DNA from: Pseudomonas salomonii
GTDB lineage: Bacteria > Pseudomonadota > Gammaproteobacteria > Pseudomonadales > Pseudomonadaceae
DNA length: 62,620 nt
Reading direction: 5' to 3'
Assembly (NCBI RefSeq): GCF_900107155.1
Contig: NZ_FNOX01000022.1
Span: 1 to 62,620, forward strand
Part shown: positions 41,871 through 50,047 of the stretch, piece by piece
Position numbering within the stretch: the first letter of the stretch is position 1
Layout of the letters: every line of letters starts with the position of its first letter
The notes under the pieces: model-generated
Seen by the model: the letters and a program-made list of their open reading frames with translations, nothing else
Databases searched by the model: none
Told to the model about the DNA's origin: nothing
Translations under genes and position numbers: made by a program

Positions 41871-42238
41871 GCCTCGGCGGACTCCGGGTACTCGTACTCG
41901 AACACCCGCACCACTTCCGAAGCGTGCCAGGACGCAGCAGCCACACCGTCGGACGGCCCGCTGAAGCGCCCCAGGCGCTCCACACATTCAAAGAAACCGG
42001 TACGCGGCAAACGGCTGGCGCCCTGGCTGATCACCAGCGAGCTGCGCAAAGGCTGCTCGGCCTTGGCGTCCAGCGCCGCCAGGTGCTCAAGGGCAGCGGC
42101 CAGGGTTTGCATGGCCGGCGTGGGAAATTGCAGGCGCTCCAGCAGCGCGCGGTAGGTGAGCAAATGGCGCTGCCGGCGTGCCTGGTCCAGTTCGTTGAGT
42201 AACCCATCCCAGTGTTGACGACTGATTCGAAGACTCAA
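41867..42238 (-). CDS. Hypothetical protein, partner of the HTH gene
   Basis: This 123-residue protein starts MSLRISRQHWDGLLNELDQARRQRHLLTYRALLERLQFPTP and is helical at first, with a C-terminal beta-rich part (FFECVERLGRFSGP). The start is TTG at 42238, overlapping the stop of the HTH gene (TTGA) with GGAGGG 7 nt upstream. I recognise no family. Its tight coupling to a small HTH regulator suggests a regulated pair; a toxin-antitoxin role is possible but unsupported. Confidence 0.6.
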   Translation of the reverse strand: MSLRISRQHWDGLLNELDQARRQRHLLTYRALLERLQFPTPAMQTLAAALEHLAALDAKAEQPLRSSLVISQGASRLPRTGFFECVERLGRFSGPSDGVAAASWHASEVVRVFEYEYPESAEA

Positions 42239-42573
42239 GATTCATCCCTCCAACCTGCAACGCCCAATTCCCAGGCCAGGCTGCGGCGTATGGCGGCATC
42301 CGGCTGGCGTTCACCACTTTCAATCAATCCGAGGTACGAAGGGCTGATGCCCACGGTTCGGGCCAGGCTTTCAATGGCCAAACCCTTGGCCTCACGCAGG
42401 CCGCGCAGGTCCGCGAGCGGGCGCAAAGCCTGATCGGGCGCGACCTGAGTAGTAGAAGAAGGGGTGGCTACAGGCTGTTGCTGACCGGCAGCTTTTAGTA
42501 GCGCCTGGTACTGGTCCCATGGCAACACCGCATACTCGGGTGCGCCATCGCGTGAAATTATCTGAATATCCAT
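42235..42573 (-). CDS. HTH (XRE-type) regulator with Phd-like N-terminus
   Basis: This 112-residue protein has an N-terminal stretch MDIQIISRDGAPEYAVLPWDQYQALL like antitoxin-type Phd/YefM starts and a Cro/C1 helix-turn-helix (ADLRGLREAKGLAIESLARTVGISPSYLGLIESGERQPDAA). The start at 42573 is preferred over an upstream in-frame one. It is the first gene of a two-gene unit with the hypothetical protein and probably represses its own promoter. Confidence 0.75.
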   Translation of the reverse strand: MDIQIISRDGAPEYAVLPWDQYQALLKAAGQQQPVATPSSTTQVAPDQALRPLADLRGLREAKGLAIESLARTVGISPSYLGLIESGERQPDAAIRRSLAWELGVAGWRDES

Positions 42574-42669
42574 GACTGCCCCGTAGGATAACAACACTTA
42601 CTAAGTAAGTTCTTTCCTTAGAAGTGTAATCCTAACAGCCACAAAGGTCGCAGGGGGATATAAGGGTGT

Positions 42670-43125
42670 TCAGTTTTTTTGCGGGTTTTCCTCGGCCAGC
42701 AGCGCAGGCGTCGCAGGCAGCCGCTCAACCACGGCGAGTTTTTCCGGGCGCTGGGCGTCGCGCCAGGCGCGAAACGCGCTCAGTTCGCCGTCCAGGGTCT
42801 TCATGACCCATGCCAACACGGCAATGTCATCGAGCATGCCGAACATCGGGATAAAGTCCGGGATCGCGTCAATCGGGCTGAGAAAGTACATCAGCCCCGC
42901 CACTACCGAGATCAGCGCCTTGGGGCTGATGGCTCGGTACTCACCGCGCCAGTACGCCAGGCACAGGGCCTGGAGCAATTTGAGATCATCCTTGAGTTTA
43001 CCCAGCCGGTTGCCCTGACTTGAGCCTTTGGCGGCCACGGCAAACAGCAGGGTCGGCAAGCGCCCACGGCCGAGCAAGCGCGCGGCCATGGGCAGGAAGC
43101 GGGTGAAGTTGAAGGGTGGTTTCAT
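42670..43125 (-). CDS. YkvA-family (DUF1232) membrane protein
   Basis: This 151-residue protein contains the DUF1232 core YRAISPKALISVVAGLMYFLSPIDAIPDFIPMFGMLDDIAVLAWVMKTL (about residues 63-112). The family is widespread and linked to small integral-membrane proteins of unknown function. Two hydrophobic segments fit membrane insertion. It is transcribed leftwards; the DnaA-box hairpin lies 28 bp upstream of its start. Confidence 0.85.
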   Translation of the reverse strand: MKPPFNFTRFLPMAARLLGRGRLPTLLFAVAAKGSSQGNRLGKLKDDLKLLQALCLAYWRGEYRAISPKALISVVAGLMYFLSPIDAIPDFIPMFGMLDDIAVLAWVMKTLDGELSAFRAWRDAQRPEKLAVVERLPATPALLAEENPQKN

Positions 43126-43152
43126 CGGTCACTCCAGTTCCAGGCGACATAA

Positions 43153-43183
43153 AAGGTTATCCACACAAATTGTGGATAACCTT
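43153..43183. promoter_or_regulatory. Inverted pair of perfect DnaA boxes
   Basis: AAGGTTATCCACA (43153-43165), CAAAT, TGTGGATAACCTT (43171-43183): a 13-bp perfect inverted repeat containing two TTATCCACA boxes in opposite orientation. It lies upstream of the ykvA-type gene in an otherwise empty 312-bp gap. Confidence 0.65.
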
Positions 43184-43395
43184 GTGAACAGAGCCTGTTT
43201 TATCGGCTGAAAGCCACGGGCTACAAGGCTTGCAGTCAGATCGGGCGTTTTTTGCGCACATGAAAAAAACCCAATAATTCATTGACTTGGCATGGATGTG
43301 CGGCTACCCGTGCTCGAGTCTTATATCAGACTGTTACAGGTTGGGGATGTTCGATTGGATTTGCAAAGGCGCAGATCAGCAAACGCCAGAAACAA

Positions 43396-43421
43396 CAACG
43401 CCCCGTAAAAACGGGGCGTTG
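43396..43421 (-). terminator. Terminator-like hairpin after the FKBP gene
   Basis: CAACGCCCCGT (43396-43406), AAAA, ACGGGGCGTTG (43411-43421). It is an 11-bp stem just beyond the stop codon at 43438; the following T-run on the minus strand is weak (TTGTTT). Confidence 0.7.
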
Positions 43422-43437
43422 TGTGTTCAGGTGCCGA

Positions 43438-44178
43438 TTACTTCTTGGCAGCTGGGGCCGCAGGTGCGTCAGGGGCTTCAGCCTTGGCTGGGTCCTTGAT
43501 GGCCAGCAGCTCCAGGTCGAAAACCAGCACGGAGTTGGCTGGAATCGCCGGGCTCGGGCTCTGTGCGCCGTAGGCCAGGTCGGACGGGATGTACAACTCG
43601 ACCTTCTCGCCCACGTGCATCAGTTGCAGGCCTTCGACCCAACCCGGGATCACGCCGCTGACCGGCAGGTCAATCGGGCTGCCGCGATCTACGGAGCTGT
43701 CAAAGGTGGTGCCGTTGGTGAGCTTGCCGGTGTAGTGAACAGTCACTACGTCGGTCGGCTTGGGCTGAGCGCCATCGGCCTTCTTCACGATCTTGTATTG
43801 CAGACCGGATGCGGTGGTGACTACGCCGTCTTTCTTGGCGTTTTCTTCGAGGAATTTCTTGCCGGCGGTTGCCGACTCTTCGCTCATTTTGGTCATGCGC
43901 TCTTCAGCACGCTTTTGCAGTGCGGCAAACGCTTCAACCAGCTCGTCGTCTTTGAGCTTCTGTTCTTTCTTGCCGACGGCATCTTCAATGCCTTGGGCTA
44001 CCGCTTTGGAGTCCAGGTCATCCATGCCTTCTTGAGCAAGGCTTTTGCCCATGTTCAGGCCGATGCCGTAGGAAGCTTTCTGCGCCGGGGTTTTCAGCTC
44101 TACGCTGGTCTGCGAATCACAACCCGCAAGTACCAGGCTAACCAGGGCCACCGCCGCCGCCAACCGATGCTGTTTCAT
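43438..44178 (-). CDS. FKBP-type peptidyl-prolyl isomerase lipoprotein (FkpA/Mip-like)
   Basis: This 246-residue protein has a lipobox (LVLAGC, Cys20), a helical dimerisation region (residues 30-130) and a C-terminal FKBP domain with VTVHYTGKLTNGTTFDSS, PGWVEGLQLMHVGEKVELYIPSDLAYG and FDLELLAI. It catalyses proline isomerisation and acts as a periplasmic chaperone. The tail is Ala/Pro/Lys-rich. AAGGAAATAGC precedes the ATG at 44178. It diverges from the di-heme cytochrome gene. Confidence 0.9.
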   Translation of the reverse strand: MKQHRLAAAVALVSLVLAGCDSQTSVELKTPAQKASYGIGLNMGKSLAQEGMDDLDSKAVAQGIEDAVGKKEQKLKDDELVEAFAALQKRAEERMTKMSEESATAGKKFLEENAKKDGVVTTASGLQYKIVKKADGAQPKPTDVVTVHYTGKLTNGTTFDSSVDRGSPIDLPVSGVIPGWVEGLQLMHVGEKVELYIPSDLAYGAQSPSPAIPANSVLVFDLELLAIKDPAKAEAPDAPAAPAAKK

Positions 44179-44436
44179 GCTATTTCCTTGTTCGTGCGCC
44201 AAAAGGGCATTCGAGTAAAGTCGCGAGCTTATCAGGCGGCCACGACCAATGGCTACCGGCATCTGAGCAGGAAACTTCTGATAAGTTCACGTGTTTAAAA
44301 GCATTTTCATTCATTATAGGGGCCCGCGAAGGATCGCGGGACCATTCGCAACCAGGCTGCTGGCCACTTGCCGCACCCGTGATGCAATGGCATAAGAACC
44401 CTACAACTCGACAAGGCCGAGACAAGGATAGCCATC

Positions 44437-46248
44437 TTGCGCATTTTTCCCCGTGTTTTACTCCTGATACTGCTCGCCCTGGGCCTGCTGCTGGCCATGG
44501 TGCTCTATTACACCCTCAACCCCAAGCTGCCGGATTACGTGCCCGTGGAGCAGGTGCACTATCAGGAACAATGGAGCGAGGCCGATCGCCAGACCTACTA
44601 CTTCACGCCCCAGGGCACCCAAGTAAAAGGCCTGCATTACGACTGGTTCACCGCCCTCGAACTGCCGTTTTCGGACCAGCGTTTTGCCACGCCCGACTAC
44701 CTCGCACGCTTCGGTTTTCTGGTCGATCCCAAGCAAGTGCCCAGCGCACAAAACCCCGGCAACCTGCCCGTAGGCTTCGCCCGGCACCAGAACGCCGACA
44801 GCGAGGTGCAATACCTGGACATCACCTGCGCCGCCTGCCACACCGGCGAGCTGCACTTCAAAAACCAGGCGCTGCGCATCGACGGTGGCTCGGCCCAGCA
44901 TGTGCTGCCGTCCAGCGTACCGACCTTGCGCGGTGGCAGTTTTGGCCAGGCCTTGGTGGCCAGCCTTGCCGCCACCTACTACTTGCCCTGGAAGTTCGAT
45001 CGCTTCGCCCACAACGTGCTCGGCCACGACTATGACGACCACAGCAAGCAACAACTGCGTCAGGACTTCAAACAGTCGCTGAATCAGTTCCTCAAAGTCG
45101 CCTGGAACGACACACACCGCGGCCTCTACCCTACCGAAGAAGGTCCGGGCCGCACGGACGCGTTTGGCCGTATCGCCAACGCCAGCTTTGGCGACGCCAT
45201 CTCGCCGTCCAACTACCGGGTCGCCAATGCGCCGGTGGACTACCCGCATCTGTGGGATATCTGGACCTTCGACTGGGTGCAATGGAACGGCTCGGCCCAG
45301 CAGCCCATGGCACGTAACATCGGCGAGGCCTTGGGCGTGGGTGCCACCCTGGACTTTTTCGACGCAGCCGGCCAACCCCTTCAGGGCGATGCCCGCTACC
45401 CTTCCAGCGTGCGCGTGCGCGACCTCAACCGGATCGAAGAAACCCTGCAACGCCTCAAGCCGCCGACCTGGCCGCAAGACTTGTTCGGCGCCATCGACAA
45501 GCCCCTCGCCGCCCAAGGCCGTGCGCTGTTCGCCGAGAACTGCGCCGGCTGCCATGTGCCTGCCGTCACCCAGGAAAACGGCCGCCCGGTGCAGCAACTG
45601 AAAATGCTGCCCGTGGATTACATCGGCACCGACCCCGGCACCGCCAACAACATCGCCGAGCAACGCTATGACCTCAGCGCCCTGCAGTGGGACCCTGCCG
45701 AACTGGCCAGGCTCAATGTCGAGCTGCACCCAACGCCCACCGCACCGCTGGACCTGCACAACCTCTCCGTGGCCCAGGGCCTGGCCTACGTCACCGCCTT
45801 CGTCGAAGCACACGCCTACCGCGCCGCCGGTGTGACCCCGGCCGAGCGCCCCGGCCTGGACGGTTTCGGCCTGCCCATCGGCGTGCGTGAATTACGCGCC
45901 TACAAGGCCCGGCCGCTGGCCGGTGTGTGGGCAACGCCACCGTTCCTGCACAACGGCTCGGTGCCGACGATCTACCAATTGCTCTCGCCCCAGGACGAAC
46001 GCAGCACCACCTTCTACAAAGGCACGTTCAATTACGACCCGCGTCATCTGGGCTTTGAAACGGCTGCCTTCAAAAACGCATTTTTGTTCGATACAAAAAT
46101 CACCGGCAACCACAACAGCGGTCACGAATTCCGTGATGGCAAGCGTGGCAACGGCGTGATCGGCCGTGGCCTGCTGCCGCAGGAACGCTGGGCGCTGCTG
46201 GAATACCTAAAAGTGCTGGGCGGCCCGCTGGAGCAAACACTGCCATGA
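44437..46248 (+). CDS. Di-heme c-type cytochrome peroxidase-like protein
   Basis: This 603-residue protein has an N-terminal membrane anchor (residues 4-25) and two heme c motifs, CAACH (131-135) and CAGCH (369-373), more than 230 residues apart. That spacing and size resemble the RoxA/MauG-like di-heme peroxidase group rather than the short CcpA. It is periplasmic. The start is TTG at 44437, 7 nt after AGGA; no in-frame ATG is better. Its stop overlaps the start of the catalase-like gene (ATGA), so the pair probably works together on peroxides or peroxidised substrates. Confidence 0.85.
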   Translation: MRIFPRVLLLILLALGLLLAMVLYYTLNPKLPDYVPVEQVHYQEQWSEADRQTYYFTPQGTQVKGLHYDWFTALELPFSDQRFATPDYLARFGFLVDPKQVPSAQNPGNLPVGFARHQNADSEVQYLDITCAACHTGELHFKNQALRIDGGSAQHVLPSSVPTLRGGSFGQALVASLAATYYLPWKFDRFAHNVLGHDYDDHSKQQLRQDFKQSLNQFLKVAWNDTHRGLYPTEEGPGRTDAFGRIANASFGDAISPSNYRVANAPVDYPHLWDIWTFDWVQWNGSAQQPMARNIGEALGVGATLDFFDAAGQPLQGDARYPSSVRVRDLNRIEETLQRLKPPTWPQDLFGAIDKPLAAQGRALFAENCAGCHVPAVTQENGRPVQQLKMLPVDYIGTDPGTANNIAEQRYDLSALQWDPAELARLNVELHPTPTAPLDLHNLSVAQGLAYVTAFVEAHAYRAAGVTPAERPGLDGFGLPIGVRELRAYKARPLAGVWATPPFLHNGSVPTIYQLLSPQDERSTTFYKGTFNYDPRHLGFETAAFKNAFLFDTKITGNHNSGHEFRDGKRGNGVIGRGLLPQERWALLEYLKVLGGPLEQTLP

Positions 46249-47408
46249 TTATCCGATCTCAATACAACCAACGTTCGCTGCTCGCACGCCTCTGGCTGCG
46301 CCTGGGCGCCTTCCTCGGTAAAACCCTGCTGTGGCTGCTGGGTTTGGGGCTGTTGGGCTGGCTGATCGCAACGGCCTGGTTCGCCTGGCAACACAACGGC
46401 CCGGTGTCGCCGGATGAACAGATCCCGCCCGATGAAGCAGCCATGACCCAAGGCATCATCCAGACCGCGGTGCGCATCGTCGATCAGCATCGCGAAGGCA
46501 CGCGCTACCTGCGTGACGCGCATGCCAAGGCCCACGGCTGTGTCAAGGCCGAAGTCAGTGTGCTGGCGGACCTCGACCCGGCGCTGCGCCAAGGCGTGTT
46601 CGCTGAACCTGGCAAGACCTGGCAGGCGCAGATGCGCTTGTCCAACGGCAACGCCTACCCGCAGTTCGACAGCATCCGCGATGCGCGGGGCATGGCGATC
46701 AAACTGCTGGATGTGCCGGGCAAACAGTTGATGGCCGACCAACAAACGCGCACCGAACAAGACTTCGTGATGTTCAGCCACCCGAACTTTTTTGTCAGTG
46801 ATATGGCCGAATACGCGCAGAACATCGGCGCCCAGGCTGACGGCAAAAAGGTGCTGGCGTTCTTCCCCAAGGCCGACCCGCGCAGTTGGCAAGTGCGTCA
46901 CCTGTTTATCGCCCTGGCCACCCTGGCGCCCGCACCCGCGAGCCCGACGCAAACGACGTATTTTTCAGTTTCACCCTACAAATTTGGCTCGGCAAATGCC
47001 AAGTTTCGTGTAGCGCCTGACCCACAGAGTTGCCCTGAGTATGTGCTGCCCAAGCAGAATCAGGACCTGCCGAACTTTCTGCGCAGTGCGCTGAACCAGC
47101 AGCTGTCCACCGACCGCGTGCCCGCGTGTTTCGTGTTGCAGATTCAGCGGCAGAACCCGCAGAAGTTCATGCCGATTGAAGACACCAGTATCGAATGGAA
47201 AGAAAGTGATGCGGCGTATGAGACCGTGGCCAAAGTACGGATTCCTGCGCAGGATTTTGATACGCCGGCGTTGAATCTTGCCTGTGATAATCAGTCGTTC
47301 AACCCGTGGTTCGGGCTTGAGGCGCATCGGCCGATTGGCGGGATTAACCGGTTGCGCAAGGCGGTGTATGAGGCGGTCAGCGATTATCGGCATAGCCGCA
47401 ATTTGTGA
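46245..47408 (+). CDS. Membrane-anchored catalase-like heme protein
   Basis: This 387-residue protein has an N-terminal membrane helix (about residues 24-46) and a reduced catalase-like domain (y4iL type) with distal-His candidate H93 in DAHAKAHGCVKAEV and conserved DFVMFSHPNFFVSDMAEYAQ. The C-terminal end RPIGGINRLRKAVYEAVSDYRHSRN is typical of this subfamily. It is shorter than true catalases and probably faces the periplasm. It is coupled to the di-heme cytochrome by a 4-bp overlap. Peroxidase activity on lipid or organic peroxides is possible; catalase activity should not be assumed. Confidence 0.85.
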   Translation: MIIRSQYNQRSLLARLWLRLGAFLGKTLLWLLGLGLLGWLIATAWFAWQHNGPVSPDEQIPPDEAAMTQGIIQTAVRIVDQHREGTRYLRDAHAKAHGCVKAEVSVLADLDPALRQGVFAEPGKTWQAQMRLSNGNAYPQFDSIRDARGMAIKLLDVPGKQLMADQQTRTEQDFVMFSHPNFFVSDMAEYAQNIGAQADGKKVLAFFPKADPRSWQVRHLFIALATLAPAPASPTQTTYFSVSPYKFGSANAKFRVAPDPQSCPEYVLPKQNQDLPNFLRSALNQQLSTDRVPACFVLQIQRQNPQKFMPIEDTSIEWKESDAAYETVAKVRIPAQDFDTPALNLACDNQSFNPWFGLEAHRPIGGINRLRKAVYEAVSDYRHSRNL

Positions 47409-47542
47409 GGTGATGATCGTTCTCACGCTCTGCGCGGGAACGATCGACTTCAAGCCGGCCATAAAAAATCCGTATAAATTCGAAGTTCCCCATAACGATT
47501 ACGTCGCCTCTATTGAACAACTAATCCTCAAACCTTACCGTC

Positions 47543-47571
47543 ACTTCCTACCTCCAAAACCCGTAGGAAGT
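47543..47571 (+). promoter_or_regulatory. Hairpin covering the ribosome site of the small peptide gene
   Basis: ACTTCCTAC (47543-47551) and GTAGGAAGT (47563-47571) form a perfect 9-bp stem with an 11-nt loop. The right arm contains AGGAAG, the ribosome site for the GTG at 47576, so it could control translation of the peptide. Confidence 0.55.
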
Positions 47572-47575
47572 CATC

Positions 47576-47692
47576 GTGGAAAGTTCAACTTTGGGCATGG
47601 TCGTCCTGTCAATGATTGCGCTCTTCGGCACCGCCGCGTTTTGTTTCGAACACCTCGCCACCCGCAGCGAAAAGAAAAAGAAAGCCAAATAA
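47576..47692 (+). CDS. Small single-pass membrane peptide (38 residues)
   Basis: From GTG 47576 the frame encodes a 38-residue peptide: an N-terminal hydrophobic helix (about residues 6-24, LGMVVLSMIALFGTAAFCF) and a Lys-rich C-terminus (SEKKKKAK). AGGAAG is 5 nt before the start but lies in a hairpin. KdpF is a similar single-helix peptide, and a KdpE-like remnant lies 80 bp downstream, but it is not clearly KdpF. Coding status is plausible from the ribosome site and composition. Confidence 0.5.
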   Translation: MESSTLGMVVLSMIALFGTAAFCFEHLATRSEKKKKAK

Positions 47693-47770
47693 GCTGAGCA
47701 TCGAAATCAGCCGAACCCCAGACTTTCTGGGGATCTCCCGTCATTTGTGCCGGGGAGCTGTTCGCTTACT

Positions 47771-48019
47771 TGGGCTACGCCCTCATTCGCACGGCTATTG
47801 CTGGAGGTGTGGGGGCTGGATTACATCGACCGCCCGCATTATTTGCGCGTGCACATGGCGCACTTACGGCAAAAACTGGAGGCGGCCCCGGCGCAGCCGC
47901 AGCATTTTATTATCGAGTTGCAGGTGGGGTATCGGTTGATGGGAGTGAACGGATATTCAGCGCTACCCCAATCCAAAGCATCACTAAAAGTCACTGACAA
48001 AAGTACACGCTCTATTTGA
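47771..48019 (+). pseudogene. Remnant of a response regulator C-terminus (KdpE-like)
   Basis: The frame reads RLLLEVWGLDYIDRPHYLRVHMAHLRQKLEAAPAQPQHFIIELQVGYRLMG over 47792-47943. This is the winged-helix end of an OmpR/KdpE-type regulator. No receiver domain or start precedes it: the homologous part begins abruptly near 47771, and the frame then runs 25 unrelated codons to 48019. It is a truncated relic, not a working gene. Confidence 0.7.
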
Positions 48020-48221
48020 CCGGCCAACTTAAACTCACGCGCGTTAGATATAGGAATTTTCCCAAATCAGCAAATCCACTTATAGAGCCTACTGCACTAA
48101 CAGGCGCTACCGCAAAGAAACATCTCCTAATGGTTCGAATCTTCCAAAACGCTAAACCCTTTTCATAGACTGGCTGTGTTCAACCGAACCATTCTATACC
48201 GCTCGCTGCCAGGTGATTATT

Positions 48222-49553
48222 ATGAACATTAACCCTCCTGTTCCAATGATGCCCCCGACCGTTACTCCGACGGAAAATCTACCAAGCCCGCACATTGACC
48301 CCGACACGCGCCCTGCCGCTGATACTTACTGGAGCGGTGTCGATAATTTGGCCACACGATCTTCACGCTGGATAGACAAGGACGGGAACGGAAAAATAGA
48401 TATCGAAGTGGACTTTTCTGCAGGCCCGGGCAGCTACTTCAAAAAGCTGGGACTCACCGGCCACTCACAACTGAGCGCCGAGCAGAAACAGGAACTTATT
48501 GATCAAATGATCGATATCAGCCACGAAACAAATTTGGTATTCCATGACAAAGGCACACTGGAAAAACCTGACGGCACTATAAATTTTGGTAACTTCGCGC
48601 CGGTCCCATCGAACGGCAGAAACCTGGTTCAGGTCAACTTTCCGGAAAACACTTGCGCTCCACATAACCCAGATAAGCCGGACGAACCTGCTGAGGCCTA
48701 TGTCAGGGGCGATGCGCGCAATTTAAAGGCCAACGGCCGTAATCGCGGCGGCCACGCGCTTGCTCACGCTCTGCTGCATGCACTGGGCTTGCCTCATCCG
48801 AATCCTGACGATAAGAGCAATAAACCTGCAAACCCTACAGACTCTCAAGGTTACAGCCTTCTCAGTTCTGTGCCGGAAACAGCAACAGGTCACGACTTTC
48901 AGGGCAATTACGTAACGCGAGCCCAACTGCATGATATGGCCGCACTACAACTAAGGTACGGCGCTAATAGTGAGAGCCGAGACAAATCACTGGAAACAGA
49001 ATACGATGCAAACTTTATTACTCAAAGTGATACGGCCGTCACATTTACGATAGCCAGCGGGGACGGTCACGAAACGCTGCTGGCAGATAAAGATACACAC
49101 GATCAACACATCAACTTGAATCACGGCACTTTCTCCAGCATTGGCGGGTTCACGAATAACGTCGCCATTACCCGCGGTACGCACATTGAAGACGTTGCAA
49201 CAGGTTCGGGCACCAACAAGATTATTGCGAGCACCGTCACCAATTCAATTATTTTAGGCAGTGGCCAAAATACGGTTGTTTTTAACAACTCATGGGACTC
49301 TACGCCCCGAGATACCGATATCCTCCATCACTTTAAAAGCGGTACGGACAAAATAGATATCAGTGAATTTTCCCAAAAACTTTACAATGGAACATTTACT
49401 GGCGGAACCCCCCACTTAGATATTCAAAAGGCAGCGGATGGAGCATCCTATGTAAGGTACTGGAGCGTCTACAATCCCGCAGATCCTTCAGAACCTGATT
49501 TCAAAGTGCGTGCGGATGGCGTTCAAATGAGCGATATCATTACAAAGAAATAA
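48222..49553 (+). CDS. Serralysin-like (M10) protein with a dead active site
   Basis: The 443 residues follow the serralysin plan: a protease-like part (residues 30-230), a degenerate beta-roll (about 270-370, such as GSGTNKIIASTVTNSIILGSGQNTVVF) and the M10 C-terminal region with SGTDKIDISEFS. At the zinc site the sequence is H182-A183-L-L-H186-A-L-G189-L-P-H192: all three histidines and Gly remain but the catalytic Glu is Ala. The Met-turn SLMSY reads SLLSS (Leu at 214). It is therefore probably not a protease. Type I secretion is likely by family, but no ABC exporter is adjacent. AGGTG precedes the ATG at 48222; a GTG 9 bp upstream is an alternative. Codon use and composition look more AT-rich than in flanking genes. 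Confidence 0.75.
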   Translation: MNINPPVPMMPPTVTPTENLPSPHIDPDTRPAADTYWSGVDNLATRSSRWIDKDGNGKIDIEVDFSAGPGSYFKKLGLTGHSQLSAEQKQELIDQMIDISHETNLVFHDKGTLEKPDGTINFGNFAPVPSNGRNLVQVNFPENTCAPHNPDKPDEPAEAYVRGDARNLKANGRNRGGHALAHALLHALGLPHPNPDDKSNKPANPTDSQGYSLLSSVPETATGHDFQGNYVTRAQLHDMAALQLRYGANSESRDKSLETEYDANFITQSDTAVTFTIASGDGHETLLADKDTHDQHINLNHGTFSSIGGFTNNVAITRGTHIEDVATGSGTNKIIASTVTNSIILGSGQNTVVFNNSWDSTPRDTDILHHFKSGTDKIDISEFSQKLYNGTFTGGTPHLDIQKAADGASYVRYWSVYNPADPSEPDFKVRADGVQMSDIITKK

Positions 49554-49636
49554 CAATCGGTAGAACACCTGCAGATAATGCTGTGTCACTAGCGTAGCCA
49601 TCAGGAAGGCTGGAGAGCTAACTTAATTTTTGGCAA

Positions 49637-49663
49637 AAAAAAGCCCGCTCAATGAGCGGGCTT
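49637..49663 (-). terminator. Intrinsic terminator of tRNA copy 1
   Basis: AAGCCCGCTC (49641-49650), AAT, GAGCGGGCTT (49654-49663); on the minus strand it is followed by a T-run. It ends the tRNA-Val/tRNA-Asp transcript. Confidence 0.9.
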
Positions 49664-49704
49664 CTTGCGGTGACCTGGCGTTCAGTGTTCCAGGTGACCA
49701 AATA

Positions 49705-49781
49705 TGGCGCAGCGGACGGGACTCGAACCCGCGACCCCCGGCGTGACAGGCCGGTATTCTAACCGACTGAACTACCGCTGC
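49705..49781 (-). tRNA. tRNA-Asp (GTC), copy 1
   Basis: The 77-nt sequence with encoded CCA has acceptor GCAGCGG, TAGTTCAGTCGGTTAGAAT D-arm, anticodon GTC in CCTGTCACGC and GGTTCGAGTCC T-arm. It is cotranscribed after tRNA-Val. Confidence 0.97.
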
Positions 49782-49800
49782 GCGTAACACTTGAAACGAA

Positions 49801-49876
49801 TGGTGGGTGATGACGGGATCGAACCGCCGACATTCTGCTTGTAAGGCAGACGCTCTCCCAGCTGAGCTAATCACCC
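49801..49876 (-). tRNA. tRNA-Val (TAC), copy 1
   Basis: The 76-nt sequence with encoded CCA has acceptor GGGTGAT, anticodon TAC in CCTTACAAG and GGTTCGATCCC T-arm. It is the first tRNA of the two-gene transcript. Confidence 0.97.
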
Positions 49877-49896
49877 TTCGCTTCGGTGTGGGCGGC

Positions 49897-49924
49897 ATAA
49901 TACACCAAAAATCTGCAATGTCTT
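49897..49924 (-). promoter_or_regulatory. Candidate promoter of tRNA copy 1
   Basis: Minus strand: -35 AAGACA (49919-49924), 16-bp spacer, -10 TATTAT (49897-49902), then a GC-rich discriminator. It differs from the promoter of copy 2, so the repeat ends at the promoters. Confidence 0.5.
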
Positions 49925-50047
49925 GATTTAAATGCAATTTATTTAAAATAATTTCTCTGGTGCCCTCCGCGCCCCGAAAAACGGGGCCTCAAGCCCCCAA
50001 ATGCGAGTCTATTGCGTTTATACGCTGCTTGGCGGCACAATTAAAAA

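Larger units (their letters stand above)
49637..49891. repeat. Direct repeat, copy 1 (tRNA-Asp/tRNA-Val locus)
   Basis: About 255 bp, including both tRNAs, their terminator and spacer, recurs almost identically at 54172-54426 (constant offset 4535 bp, a few substitutions). The segment between the copies holds the ECF/FecR/TonB-receptor module. Confidence 0.9.

Noticed and set aside
42235..42573. Calling the pair a confirmed toxin-antitoxin system
   Set aside because: Only the HTH part is recognisable; the partner has no known toxin motif.
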